Translations under genes and position numbers: made by a program | Source of the DNA: Psettodes erumei | Lineage: Eukaryota; Chordata; Actinopteri; Pleuronectiformes; Psettodidae | Assembly (NCBI GenBank): GCA_016785225.1 | Contig: JAFBJZ010000660.1 | Location: forward strand, 1,922,001 to 1,986,000 | Direction of reading: 5' to 3' | Length of the DNA stretch: 64,000 nucleotides | Notes under the pieces: generated by a model | The model's database searches: none | Seen by the model: only the letters and a program-made list of their open reading frames with translations | Told to the model about the DNA's origin: nothing | In this document: positions 1 through 12,519 of the stretch, piece by piece | How positions within the stretch are numbered: the first letter of the stretch is position 1 | Layout: each line of letters starts with the position of its first letter

Positions 1-10
1 CTACTTGAGT

Positions 11-26
11 TCTCTCTCTCTCTCTC
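11..26. repeat. TC microsatellite
   Basis: Eight TC units near the window start. Confidence 0.9.
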
Positions 27-2435
27 AATGCTTTTTTGCAAAACTGACACGGCTTACCACAAAAAAAATCAAAAAAAAAAACCCTTGCAGTCCTAATGGT
101 CTGTGCATATCACTTCATCACACAGCGTCTATTGCGTTATGATGTGCCGTCTGCCGGGCCTGCACTTGTGTTGCAGCAGCTACCACAGGATCCTGCTCCA
201 TCCTGCATCAGATCTCATTAAAGATTGAAGTGAAGATTAAACCACATCCTCTTTTGCTCACTGCAGCACTGGGCAGGAGGCATCCACTTCCCTTGTATTA
301 CTCATAAATAAGATTGAGCGGGCAGTTCCTGCAGTGGCAAAAAATAATGCTTATTTGCCACAGCACTGAAGGGGCTTATTTCATCAGTCAATCTGACAGA
401 TGCTCTGGACACCATTATCAGGACTTTAATGCAGCGACCCGGGAATACAAGAGATCCTGCAGGAACACATGATATGAATCATAGTGAGTTTGGTGCGGCT
501 CACATGAAGTATGCAGTAAGCCGTCCAAGAGGTAGCATGCGCATCGCACCTCCTCTTTGCATCGTGCCGTCATCTGCTGCCTTACGTTTGCAGGGATTCT
601 GCTTTTTTTTCCCCAGTCAAAAACTAAAACGACATCAACTCCCCTGTCTTGCCGATTAGTAGGGTGCGGTATCCGACTTTGCTGTGTGACGGGCAGGCAG
701 GTCCGACGGCGATCCCCTGAATGGGTCCGATGCCACGTGCCTTTTGTGCCGCTGTGTAGCGACGGAAGAGATAAGCCAATTAAACACTTTGGAGGGTAGA
801 AGCTGTAATCCAGCTTCATAAATGATGAATGCTGCGCGAGCTAGCGCCGGCGCTTTACCGGTGGCTCCTCAGTAATCAGAACTTCCGTTAATGATCAGAA
901 CGTCTCTCGTCTTTGAAGTGGTGCCTTTATCCAGACGGTGTCACGTTCCGTGAGCATGTTTCGGGAGAACGCTCAAAGACGCCTTTCTGATGCCAAATCT
1001 GAATCCGTCCTGGCATTTAATTAAAAAAGACTGAAAGGATCTGGCCCAGCTTGCAGCGGCCTCGTCAGCTTCCGTTAATATTTTGTGGTGTCTGCGTGTA
1101 CCCAAATCCTTAACGTACGACCGTGCTCAGCGACTGCATCTTTGGTTTAATCATCTGCTTTCCTTCTTGCAGCTTTTGAACCGGTGATACCGTGGGACAA
1201 ATCGAAACCCACTGATGCACACTAGTTTAGCCAAACTTAGTCTACCTGTGCAGCTGCCGATTCCATTTAGGTCATTCATCCATCTCGCCCTCCAGACTGA
1301 ATTGCATTTTAATCATGTATGCTTTTAGCCATCTGTGGCTTCAGCTCTCTCTCTCCTCCACAATGCACTCACATTTACTATGTGGAGACACATAGACAGG
1401 AGCCCTTTTGCTCACTGACCGGACTGCCTCGTGACTGAGGTAACCTTGGAATACAGATAGATCGCTGCCTCTAATAGAGGTCACCGAGACATTTCCATCC
1501 TTCACGCTTCCAAAAAAGTCTTTTTTTTTTCTCCCCCCCGACAAATGTTTCACAATTAGATTGTGTTTGTCAAACACGCGGCCGACTGACCTGTGAGATC
1601 TTCCAAGTGATTTGTCATGTTTGCCTCTCGCCCTGCGAGCCGGTAAACACGCAAACGGCCGAGCGAGAAGTGGTATGTATTTGCGTGTCAGTGCTCGGGA
1701 CCTGTCCCTGCTCATATTCTCTGACTGGCCGGTGACAGGAGAGACTAGCTGAGGTTAATTCTGAAAAAAAGGATATATCACAGCACTGTGGCACCCAATG
1801 CATTTCAAATGATGTGTCCTTGGGAGGCAAGGTGACTGCTGAGTCCTTCTCCCACTCGGAACAGAGCCAGTGTGACTACGGGAATTATTGAATGGGCCCT
1901 GACAACCAAAAGGTCTTGTCGACTTGTGCCGAGTGTGCGGTTGTACAGAAGGTCCGTCTGCCCTCTGACATTATTGTTGGGATAAATTTGGCAAACGTTT
2001 CCGTGTAGCGACTCGCCTTATTAGGACTTCCACTGCAGGGGCCTTCGTGCGCCCTACAACGGCTTTCGGGGCAGGCAGCTGCTTCGTTCTCCCGTCTCTG
2101 GCATCACATGAAGCTCGGCGGTGCAGCAGTTTAGGAGCAGGATTGATCCGGGATGTTACGTGGCAGCGTCGGCTGAATGTGCCCCATCAAAAATCCCAAT
2201 CATATCCTTTCATTCCCTCGTTTTCATTTCACTCCAGCTGTTTCAAAAGTTTTACCTGCCTGAGGCATCACTGCCTATTTTGATCTTCCGGTAGTAAAAT
2301 GAGTGTGTTATGTCACACTGGATAAAAAAATTATGTGTTACAATGGGATTTTTTTTGTATTTAGGGCAAAAAAAAAGCATCAGCATGCTGTGTTTTATTC
2401 CCATGGAGTATTTCAATGGCAGAGGCTGAGGAGGC

Positions 2436-2436
<1 letters not shown>

Positions 2437-2476
<40 letters not shown>

Positions 2477-2493
2477 CGTGTGCGTTCGTGTGG
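2437..2493. repeat. TG microsatellite
   Basis: A pure TG run of 18 units to 2472, then degenerate TGCG/TGTG units. Confidence 0.97.
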
Positions 2494-3538
2494 GTGTTGA
2501 GATGAATTAGTAAATAATACTGTATTTACTGTAATTGCCAAGTACTTTGTGACAAATAAATAACTGAAAAAAACACAATATACAGCTCCGTTAGCTCACC
2601 TCAGGTTAAATAAATAACGTCGCTCACTGACCCGACCACGGACGGTGAATTGTGATTGGTCAGTGAGCCCCATCCCGGCCACACGCATGCAACACTCTCT
2701 CATGCAGCTTGGGGGGGGCGTAATGGATCTTTTGATGGTGGGCCGGTCCGACTGTGACAGACAGGTCGGCCGTCAAGGCATTTGGGACAGCGAGGGGCTG
2801 AGCCAATCAATGTGCTGCACGCAACTCCACAATGAAATAAGATTTTTATCCATTTGAAATAGTAAAAAAAAACATAGACAATCAATATGTGGCAGTCAGC
2901 TTTGATACTGTGGCGGGCCGCCACAAATAAATCAATGTATGGGAAACGCTGGGATTAATCCTCTGCCTCCATCAATTTCTCTTCTTCCATTTTTTTTTTT
3001 TTTGGCTTCCCAATCTGAATTACAAACAAATCCCGCACACCTCTCCCAGCTTTATCACTTCTCATTTGATTTTATGCAGAATTCTTTTCCCAAGCTGTCT
3101 GCTGTTTTTCATCCTTTTTCCGCCCAGGTTCAGGTTTTTCTCAGTGGATTCCTGTTTACACTGGGATCTGTGCCTTCAGCAAAAGTCCAGTCAAAGTCAT
3201 GAAAAATTGAGACTTAAATTCGAATTACTCATGGCGAGTTCACGTCGCGTGCTCTGGCACGGAAAAGGGACTGTAAGGATAAGTGAGTTGAATGAATCTT
3301 TGAGGAGCGCCTCCCCACGTGTTTTCACCCCTTTAACTCTCAGCCTTACAGTTAGTCTCGGTAGCTGTGCCTCAAAAAAACAGCGACAAAAAAACCACCC
3401 TTTTCTTTTTCGTCAGCGCATGTAAAAAGCCCCGCGATCCGGCTCTCCAGAAGTGACGGGCCCCTCACAATGTGACACAAGTGTGATTTAGTGTTTGATT
3501 GGTGTTTTGGAGCTGCCAAAGTGAAGCGGCTCTCTGTT

Positions 3539-3560
3539 CCCCCGCCCCGCACCCACCCCC
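3539..3560 (-). other. G-quadruplex motif (minus strand)
   Basis: Four C-runs of 5, 4, 3 and 5 bases with spacers of 1, 3 and 1 on the plus strand give a canonical short-loop G4 on the minus strand. It lies about 160 bp from the CpG-rich patch. Confidence 0.6.
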
Positions 3561-3720
3561 ACTGTGGAGGCTCTAACACAGGAACATCAAAGCTGACAGT
3601 CTCATGTAAAAGTGGGACTGGTCTGGGGAGGGGGTGCCAAAGGAATTGCTTTTCCCATGTATTCTGGCTTCTCACTTCTAACAGTGGACGTGAAGTGTGT
3701 CGGCGCCATTTGAGTCCTGT

Positions 3721-3960
3721 CCTGGACCTTCCCGACGAAAACTGCCGCGATCTGTTCGGCCACCCTCGCTTCCAGGGGGGGAAATCCTCAAGCCTTAGAC
3801 TTGTTAGTTTAGTCTCCGCACAGCGGTTAGCCTGCAACCTTATCATCGGCACGTCGGCGGGAGAAAATCTTGTGCAAATCTTTGCTTTAGCGCGCGGCCC
3901 GGCGTTGAGACGGCCGCAGCGGGTGTGCGCGCGCTGGGGCTCGGTGATGAAATAAAGAGC
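3721..3960. promoter_or_regulatory. CpG-island-like patch, possible intragenic promoter
   Basis: A hand count gives 24 CpG dinucleotides in these 240 bases, with clusters such as the GCGCGCGG run near 3890 and GTGCGCGCGCTG near 3926. This is far denser than the surrounding intron. Methylated vertebrate DNA loses CpG, so such a patch suggests germline-unmethylated DNA, often a promoter or enhancer. One attractive candidate is the promoter of the antisense nested gene FLRT3, whose 5' exons are non-coding in mammals, but no FLRT3 sequence is visible here. An eroded GC-rich repeat is the main alternative. There is no clear TATA box or first exon. Confidence 0.35.
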
Positions 3961-4788
3961 TTGGAGGCGAGCCAACAAACAGCCGCAATTAAGCAACACT
4001 GCAAAAGTTCAGCGGGAGGACGGCAATATCATTTACAGAGATATAACCGTTGTCAATCTATTCTCCAAGTTAAGTATCCCCGAGATAACTATTTCATTCT
4101 TTCAGCCCGGAGCACATCTGTCCGTTATTTCGTTTGATGCAGTTGATTATGTGTCCAGCTCTCCTGTGTGTACGTATGAGGGACACACCTTCTCATACAG
4201 AAGCGGCGACAAGACTGCATGTATGAACGGAAGTGAAAAGGAGGACGTGCGCAGTCAGCCGCGTCCTCGTCATCGCCTCGTTTTTCAAACCGACGGGTGA
4301 TTTTCGGTCGTTCAGACTGATGTGCTGTTGCATTATTCTTTGGCTGACCTCCTCTGATGAGTTAGAGAGGCTCTTTTAAGCCTTTATCTTTTAGATACCA
4401 AATTTAACTCTTTCACTCAGGCTCTTCATCTTGCCAGTTCAATGTTTTATTCAAGCCCAGATTGATTCAGCAATGCAGCCACAAGTAAAACACTCTGCCC
4501 GTCTGATTGTATAATGCTCCCAGTGTCAGCACTGTGCTTTACTATTTCTTCTTTTTTTTTTTCTTTTTAATCTTCTTGAATAAGCAATTGAAACAGGTTG
4601 CCTCGTTTTGTTGTGACGAAAGGCCACAGATACCAGTGAGCAAGAAATTGTCCGTTGGGATTCTGTGTGAATCTCTTGGCAAAAAAAACAAAAGAAAACT
4701 CGATACCAGATGTTGTTTGATGATGCACTGAAGTGAACGCCATATGATCCATATGTGATACAAAAGAAAGAAGCGGAAAACAAATGCC

Positions 4789-4809
4789 ATTATTATTATT
4801 ATTATTATT
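4789..4809. repeat. ATT trinucleotide repeat
   Basis: Seven ATT units. Confidence 0.95.
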
Positions 4810-4987
4810 GTCGCAGGCCATGACATTTCTGTATTTAAGCAAATTCCACGGTTCTTCAAAAGGGTGAAACTGTTCTGTAATTACAGACGATATGCAAAAG
4901 ACATCATGTAACAGAGTACAATAGCAATCAGGTATTATCCAGTCTCTTGCGTTCTGAGCTTTACAGATTTTCTGGCCTGATAATGTT

Positions 4988-5411
4988 GGTCCCGCTCATA
5001 CCTGATATCAAAATGCATCTCGGCTGATTCGAACACAAGTGGACAGCCTGAAGCACGTCGGATCACGCCTGGCATTAGCATGTGCCTCCGCGCACGTCTC
5101 AAGTGAGCACTCGTGTACTCTATATGCAAATAAACACGTGCATCACATCTGTTTGCGAAGACTAAATGCGATTTCTTTTTTTTTTTTTTAATGGCGGAAG
5201 GCAGCGAGGCACTTCAGCTGGAAATGAAAAGAAGAAGACGGAGATGAAAACTAAACAGTGCCGACTGGGTCCCTCCCAGCTCGGACCGCCTCCAAATGCG
5301 GTCCGAGCGATCGGATCGCGGTGCGTCTCGGTTGCATTCACAGCGGCATTAGGTCCAATTGTGATCGGGTCACCTGAGACGCATGTTAATGGCCAGGTAT
5401 GAACGAGGGCC
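4988..5411. mobile_element. Non-autonomous DNA element (MITE-like) with inverted terminal arms
   Basis: The left end (4988-5044) and the reverse complement of the right end (5353-5411) align over about 57-59 bases at roughly three quarters of positions by eye. Shared blocks are CTCATACCTG versus TTCATACCTG, and ATGCATCTC versus ATGCGTCTC. The arms end together at CACAAGTGGAC on the left and CACAATTGGAC on the right. Inside is a perfect hairpin, CGGACCGC and GCGGTCCG, at 5283-5306. There is no coding capacity. The motif GACGCATGTTAATG followed by a CCAGGT-type end matches, from memory, a short repeat common in teleost genomes, but I cannot name the superfamily. A third end-like motif at about 5067-5105 suggests a composite or nested insertion. 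Confidence 0.55.
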
Positions 5412-6800
5412 TCCCTTAAAGGGGCCACAGGGGAAAGTGTGTTTCAGGTGCGAAACAGTTTTTATTTCCCGGACAAAGTACAGGAAATAAATAACTGTCT
5501 GGAAGTAAATACTTCCCATTATGATCCGACCATTACGAGCGTCACTATTAATGTTAATGGGCGTATGATTATTTATGAGATCATCTCTCATCCCTGAAGG
5601 ACCGGCCTATCTCTGTGAGAGCTTTCACCCTGCACTTCAGTGGGCTGGACTGACGCGTCTTCATTTCGAGCCGTCTCCGTGAGCGCTGTGTATCCAGGCT
5701 GAAAGAATGTCGACTATTTTTAAAGTTACTTTAATATGTAAAACCTTATTATGTCCAGCCCTCGAACATTTCATTGTGTTGTTGGTGTCTCTGCAGTTAA
5801 ATGCTATGGACACACTGTTTGTCATTGCACATTACCACACTGAGTACATTAACAGTGCTCTGTACTTTGGAGAAGTGCAACAGTCTTTACCATTTTGATT
5901 TACTGTCTCCTTTGATTAACACACAGCCTGTTTTACGCTGCATGCTCAACAAGCAGAAAAGGAGATGCCTTTGTGGAAAGGGTTTTTTTTTTTTTTTTTT
6001 TTTACCATGGTAACATGTATAATGGTGTGTTCCTCCTCTGGACTTATGATGCTGTTGCCGCTCCAGGGAGATGAGCCTACGTGTCGTAAACAGAGTATTT
6101 CTGGAGCCGGGCTCGCTTCACACATCACCTCAACGTGAACAGCGCGGTGATCAAATCGAAGCTGGTGGGAACGGTTCTCCTAAGTGCCGCTTAAGTGCAT
6201 TTTGCCAAGGATGTAAGAGAAGTTAAAATATGTTTAGCGTTTAAAAAAAAGACAACGCAGTCTTCCTTAATGCAATGTTCTCCACTTAAGCTATATGGAT
6301 TGTAATTCTGAGCCTACATACCTTCACCTGGCTGTTAAGGTCAAGACCCTCATTTCCAGGCTCTACCTATTTTCTGCAAAGAGAAAGCAGTGATATGTAA
6401 AAAGGAAGTCGATGCTGAAACCACACTTCAGTTGCTGAGGATCTCCAATTTAATGCCGTCCTGGCTCCTCCGTCTGGAGAAATCCCAGCCATGTTATTTT
6501 GGATGTAGCGAGGGGAGCTGTCTGGGCTGCCTGACGGGTGCCTAGCTGGGGGTAGTGGACTGTGAAGGCCCTGAGGAGCCATGCGGGTCTTTACCATACC
6601 AACGGCCCCGATCGCCAGCAAGGAAGAGGCTCCATTAACGCAGGCTGATAAATCCAGAAATGAGACTGGATAAATCCATAATATGCAGCTGGTGGCCCAA
6701 ATCCTGCCCGTGCGCCGCAGTGACACTGGGCCCTGTGAAGTTTGCAGATAACCCATTTCATCTCAAGCAGAAAATGACGGCGCCTCTTCAGAGTTGGCAG

Positions 6801-6837
6801 ACACACACACACACACACACACACACACAACACACAC
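6801..6837. repeat. AC microsatellite
   Basis: A perfect AC run of about 29 bases with one interruption before the end. Confidence 0.97.
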
Positions 6838-7864
6838 GCAGGGTTGGGGAATATCAGCTGAAACATCTCGCTGCGTTATATAACTTTGAGCACATTTAAA
6901 CCCGCGTTTTTACCAGTGGATAAAAGCCCTGCTTGATATTTTCGATGGATTTTTTTTTCCTCAGTATGCATTAGTCATCAACAGTTACATACTGTAAATG
7001 TCTGGTGTATTTACTGTTCTGTAGGATCGCCTGAGGGCTGTGAGCAATGAGGCGCACTCAGATGTCAAGACGTACATTAAAATATGTCAGAATATGCGAC
7101 GGTAAACATTTTCCTGTGTCATTAACTGCTCTAATTTGTGTGCTTTAATCTGAGTGTTTACTCAGATATTTGTGGCACTTTGCCACCTCCACTGGACATT
7201 ATTTTATATCAGGGTTTAAGTTGTGAGGGTTTTCTTGGCAGGGCTCTCTACAGGCCGTCATTCTTCGGAACATGCGGAGAAAAGTCGCACATTCCCAAAT
7301 TCTCTAAATTCATCTCCACTCCTTCCGTGGCTGAAATATAAAGAATAATTGAACAAATGAATAATTGAGAGTGCTGTTTTTCTGAGTTTGTGTGTGTGGT
7401 TTCTCACCAACAGCAGATATTTTTTCTGTTGTTGTGACAACCGCCGTGCATTTGTGATTAAAATAATGGGAACGGATCGAAACTTCATTAATTAACCCTG
7501 ATCTCTCTGCTGCCCCCCCGCGTCGAGCCCTCGGAACCCTTGCAGCGAGTCTCTCGCTCTCTCTCTCCGTGTTTGTGGGCTGCTTCTTAAGCGCCGAAAA
7601 CAATTACTAAGCAACACTTCAGTCATTAGAAAGTTGTTTTCTGTGTCTAACTTTGGTGGCATTGACTCTCCCTCTGTGTCAACTTCAGAGGAAATACAAA
7701 CTAGCGCTTTGCCGAGCCCACCTACGGCTTTATTTTCTTGTAATTTCTCCCTCCTTAGGACCGGGGGCTGAGCAGATGCAGGTAGATGTATATTTATGAG
7801 GGGGATGTGTGTTTCAGGGAGAAGTGGTGTTGTGAAAGGTGACCTTGTTAGATAAAAGGAGGGC

Positions 7865-8090
7865 TTGGAAGCCAAATGATGAAAGAGAATGGGATCATCC
7901 TGGGCTCATTAATGTGGATTTGAAGGTCAGGTAATTATAACAATAGACGTGTGGGCTGGCTTTGGCATCTGGTATTGTTGCTTTGTTATGAAGGTGACAA
8001 GCCTGCGGAGGAAAGGGATTAATCACTGTGACACCAGCTTGTTGTCACATTGATACATTCAGACATCATAGCGCTATTGCTGTAGATCTT
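7865..8090. promoter_or_regulatory. Candidate conserved non-coding element
   Basis: Repeat-free sequence with clustered transcription-factor-like words: CTCATTAATG, GGTAATTATAACAATAG (homeodomain next to a SOX-like core), GGGATTAATCAC (bicoid-type) and TGACACC. It has the look of intronic enhancer sequence, but conservation cannot be judged from one genome. Confidence 0.25.
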
Positions 8091-8311
8091 GAAAGGCGCC
8101 GCAAAAGCAACACGATTTCAGCCATCAGCACTATATGACAAGTACTGTAAAAAAAAAAAAAAAAAAGAAAAGATCAATAGGTTTAAGGAGCTGCCCACAC
8201 TCTCCTGATATTGTTATGAGCGTTTCAAAGTAAAATCAGACCAAAATAGAATTCACATTATTCGTACTGCTGTAATTTTGACACGCAGAACAAATAGAAG
8301 CTGGTGTTGTA

Positions 8312-8339
8312 ACACACACACACATGCACGCACACACAC
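8312..8339. repeat. AC microsatellite, interrupted
   Basis: Two AC runs separated by ATGCACG. Confidence 0.9.
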
Positions 8340-8586
8340 TGCTGTATTCAGTGAAAGTACCAGTATCTTAAGCTGAAAATACAACAGAGCAGCTGAAAGT
8401 CAACCCATAATACAACTTGCTGTAATGGTGACAGAGTATCAATACGCGTGAAAACGAGCTCCTCTTTATCTTACCTGCACCAAATCAATTTAACATAACA
8501 ACCCCATGAATGGGGGAAAAATCATTTGCAACAAGGTCCTCCTGAAGGTTTATAATGCAGAATACCCTGCAAATTACCGTAAAATG

Positions 8587-8612
8587 GTGTGTGTGTGTGT
8601 GTGTGTGTGTGT
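8587..8612. repeat. GT microsatellite
   Basis: A perfect GT run of 13 units followed by GGGGG. Confidence 0.97.
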
Positions 8613-8752
8613 GGGGGTAAAGCTTGCAGTATAACCTGTTAGATTAAATCTGGTATGTTCTGCTCTCAGAAATACAGTACAACTCAATTTAACAGTTTTC
8701 TTGTTTTAGCACAAACAGGAAGGACGGAAACGAGGAGTAAAAACAGATTAAA

Positions 8753-8775
8753 ACGTTCACGTTCACGTTCACGTT
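8753..8775. repeat. ACGTTC hexamer tandem repeat
   Basis: Nearly four perfect copies of the ACGTTC unit. ACGT cores are potential bZIP or bHLH sites, but the tract may simply be a short minisatellite. Confidence 0.9.
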
Positions 8776-8829
8776 ATGTGAGCAATCGAAAATTTTCTTC
8801 TTACATACATCTGGTAATTGGGTCTGATC

Positions 8830-9115
8830 GAGCTCGGATCACGTTCGCGATTCCTAGATTTAATGCGGGACCAGACGGAGGCCGCCGCCTCCAAAGCGTC
8901 TCGGCGCGGGCGTCTCTGTTCGCACCCGAGCGAGATCGCCGCGTTTCACGCCTGCCCAAACGAATCGCACCGCGGAGGTTAACGAACCACGGTGCGACCA
9001 AGTTGTGGGTCTGAAAGCACCTGGAACTACAAGACTGCGTGGCCAAACCAAACTATGACAACCCGCATCGATCACGCCGAAGCGGCGGCGAATGAGGCTG
9101 TAAAAGTCCAGCTGC
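8830..9115. mobile_element. GC-rich, repeat-like block, probable eroded DNA element
   Basis: CpG-dense sequence with mixed inverted motifs: CGCACCG and CGGTGCG at about 8968-8997, and GGCCGCC near 8880 against GGCGGCG near 9083. Phrases such as TTTCACGCCTGCCCAAACGA and CTGAAAGCACCTGGA resemble, from memory, ends of short non-autonomous DNA transposons frequent in fish. Boundaries are uncertain and no target-site duplication is evident. The alternative is a CpG-rich regulatory island. Confidence 0.35.
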
Positions 9116-9498
9116 CCAAACTTGCGCACGCTAGATATTAAACCCAAACAGTGTTCCTCTCCTGCCAAAATGCCAAAATTCCAATTTGTTTGCAGTAGAC
9201 TTTAAGATTCATGCCGCCCCACTTTCTCATAATCTGTGTTGCTTGTAGCATCTTGTTGTTCTCTGCATCCAAACTGGGAACTGCGGTCTTCATTGGAACG
9301 CACTCCATGTTTCGCCGCATGTTTTGACATGTCAGTACGGTGTTAATGTTAGTTGTCGTGACGACAATACGCCTGTACGGCGCACGCTTGTGTCAAACGC
9401 AACCTCGCTTACTCGTTTCAGACGCTTCAGTTGCGTCATTTTTGACAGCCCTGCGTTTTTTATTCCACATGAAGCGTGAGCCAGGCTTTAGGCCTTTT

Positions 9499-9518
9499 TG
9501 TGTGTGTGTGTGTGTGTG
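9499..9518. repeat. TG microsatellite
   Basis: A perfect TG run of 10 units. Confidence 0.95.
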
Positions 9519-9902
9519 CGAGAATGTGTTGCTGGGATCGTGCCACCAGAACAAGTTTGTCTGGCTCAGTCAGGCTCCCCGGGGACAACTAGGAGCTATA
9601 AAGAACAAAAAATGCCAAACAGTATTATCAGACGCGGCAGCATGTGTGGTGTAGCATGCATTTTTAATGTGCCACAAATAAGAAATACCACCGTCGACTC
9701 CCGTCTCTCATCCCGCAACTTGTGGCTCGTTTAAGTTTTATGTCTGTTTGTGCAAATTTCGGCAGCCGCTAAAACAAAACAAAGGCGCCCGTATTGTTAA
9801 AGGTTAGCAGTGCCTCGGTTTAACACGGAGACAAACGTGTTGCTCTGGATATCAAATCCCAGCCTATTTCCAGTTGTGCCGGCTGGTGTTTGTGCTCGTT
9901 GC

Positions 9903-9936
9903 TGCGTGCGCACGCGCGTGTGTGTGTACGGGCGCG
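9903..9936. repeat. Alternating purine-pyrimidine GC/GT tract
   Basis: GCGTGCGCACGCGCGTGTGT followed by GTGTACGGGCGCG: almost strict alternation including CG steps, a known sequence preference of Z-DNA. Confidence 0.6.
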
Positions 9937-12243
9937 AGCGGCGCTTGTTAGGACGGCTGGTGAAGTGGAAAAGTGTCTGTATGTGGAGCAGCACATTATT
10001 CCACTCAAAAAGAATTTGCCAAAGTCTTTCACTTCACTGACTCTTTGAACGTCGACATTCAGCGCTGACATGTTAGACATCAGAACACTGCGAAGAGGAA
10101 CATCTAATGACCATCTAAGTGTCAGCCAAGTCTACAAATGATCGTCTTTTCCTCTCTCTGAACTATTTTCTTCATTATTTCCGGCCTTCCATTCGCAGCT
10201 CATTGTTGGATGGATGCTAATTTGTGCCTGTCAAATTAGCTGCGAACGCGACTTCTAATTAAAGCGAGTAATAGAAGGAGGAAAAAGAAAAAAGACTTGC
10301 AAACAAAGAGCAGCTCTATTGACCTAGTTTGTGCTTTTATTTGGGACAGTTTATGTGGGTGAAGTCGCATGTGCTGTCGTTTGTGCTCCTTCCTTGTGCA
10401 CAGGTGAGAGAAGCTTGAAAGACGGCGATACCGATGTGAAAGCACCACGCGGTTGCAGTATGACACAGCAAAGATGGTCCGGATCCCAGCGAGATGAACT
10501 TAACTGAGAGTCCTGCTAAAAATACCTGTAAGATTTGCAGACGCAGATAGGCCCGTTGCATTATATTGCAGTGGCAGCCCGGGTTGATTTGAAAAATTGC
10601 AACACGATTCTTTTTGACTCAGCAAACTATCTTTTTTGCCACAGAGCGGGCAACCCGAGCCATAAAACTTTTTTATTAGTTTCTGCTGCGCACCTTTTAT
10701 CCCAGAGTCGCAGCCGGGTACACTATTAACCTCTAAGCTTATTGAGAAGCATGTGAGAGGCTGCTAAGGATGAGGGGAGCGCGTGTTCCGAGGAGCATAT
10801 TTAAAGGGTTCAGCTGAGGTGGCAGGGACCGGCAGGCAGGCGGTGGATCTGTTTACTGCCTTGAGGTTCTGTGGTTATGCACTAGCACTTCCCATTTAAC
10901 TGCATGATCTAGGGCCCTGCTGACGACACCGAGCGCGCAAAAACCCGGATCCACGCCTCGCTGCCTTCCGCACACACGGGGCTCACGAGCCCCTTTTTTT
11001 TACGAACGCTCCGCAAATATATGGCTCGCACCGAGACAAGAGGGTTTGTTACGCCGTTCCCTCTCGCCGTGTTTGTGCCGGCTTCTTGACGCAGTGCCAC
11101 GATTCATAAACTGCGGGCTGTCACGCCTCTCCGGGCGAGGGTTCCGTTATCGATATTCTCCGGCTGTGAAAATACACAGCAGCGGCTCCGCTGCTTTGTC
11201 ATTGGCTGAAGGATATATGAGGTTGCTGCGGGGGTTACTGGGATCAAAGGGCAGGCAGGAAGTGGGTGTTCCCGCAGTGACAGCCCAGGCATGTGTTTGA
11301 TGGGCCAGCGTAATGCCGTGGACCAGCGGTTCCTAATGACCTGCCATCTCCGGGCCGTCTGGGGTGCCCTTCCACCGAGATTTATGGCACGTGTTGTGGT
11401 TACCACTGGGACGAATCTCAGCGGCGCTCCTGACAAACTCCAAGTCGAGGCGTACTCCTTTTGGTTTTCCTCCTTCTTCCCCATTAGTTGGGTCGCTGCA
11501 AACCTTCAAGGCTCTTCTTTACTGCTACAAGAAACAGGGAAAAAAAGAAGAGAAACGGGTTCTCTGAAATATTAAAGCTCAAAGATCACTGCGGCATTTT
11601 GTCTAAAGTGATGGGATCCTTGTAGTTTGTTTTAGAGGTGGAGATGTGGTCTCCTCTGTCCTTGAAGAAATATTGATTCGCGCCAAAACGAACGTCAGAA
11701 AGAAGAAGGTGATGTCAGAAACCCATTAAAAACGCATCCAGAGAGGACTCTCAGCCACTGTAGAAGAAACCGATAACGGCCTTCTGATAATACTAATTGT
11801 CGGCCGCCCCGCTGTTTCCCCCGAAGGCAGAAAATGTGTTGATCAACCACGAGATAGCCGGAGCGAGCCCAGGGCAGGCGCAGACAGCGAGGAGAGGGAG
11901 TTCATAATTAATCCACGCGCCATAAAATATGCATCACTGGGGATAATTGAAGCACTTTTCAGGCAAGTCATACCGAATCAAGCTCGCAACCTTCGCTACC
12001 GAGAGCGCGGGGCTGCGGCTGCAGGTGAGCTCCGTGTTGGTCTTATGCCGGAAGACGGATTGTTAAAGGAAGTCCCCGACCATTTTGGGATTTTAATGTC
12101 TCCCTCGATATGCATCTCTGCGGGCTGAGTGCGCTGACTCTGTAGGTTCCGAGATGTTTTGTGTGCATAGGCAGCCCAGTGTGCCCGAAGATAAACTGCC
12201 AAAACATTTGTCATGACATTCCGATCATTAGAGAGGATGCAGC

Positions 12244-12290
12244 GGGGTGGGGGTGGTGGTGGTGGTGGGTGGGTTGGTGGGTGGGTGGGG
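12244..12290 (+). other. GGT-rich repeat with G-quadruplex motif
   Basis: A GGT tandem tract followed by four G-runs (12271-12273, 12279-12281, 12283-12285, 12287-12290) with short loops. Confidence 0.6.
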
Positions 12291-12519
12291 CGTTTTCACC
12301 CCTCCCTACTTCCGTATTTATCAAAACCCACGGCAGAGATGAGACGGCCGTTCCCTTCATCTCCCGGCGAGCGATTGCTGTGATCACACCAACTCGCATG
12401 TGGTTGGAAAGCATCTAGCACGTCAACCCCCAGACGACCCGACTCACGGCTACCACTCCCCCACCTCACACACCCACTCATCCACAGACACACACCCATG
12501 GGAGTGTTGTGTCAGACTG

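Noticed and set aside
3352..3999. 215-codon open frame on the minus strand
   Set aside because: It overlaps the CpG-rich patch, where stop codons are rare. No domain, low-complexity-free core or splice pattern is recognisable, and an equally open frame exists on the opposite strand (3491-3955).
6022..6100. GATGCTGTTGCCGCT (D-A-V-A-A) near 6050 as the upstream macro-domain strand
   Set aside because: The family requires V-N-A-A with Asn. There is no GT donor in the right phase and the preceding residues do not match R-G-D-I-T.
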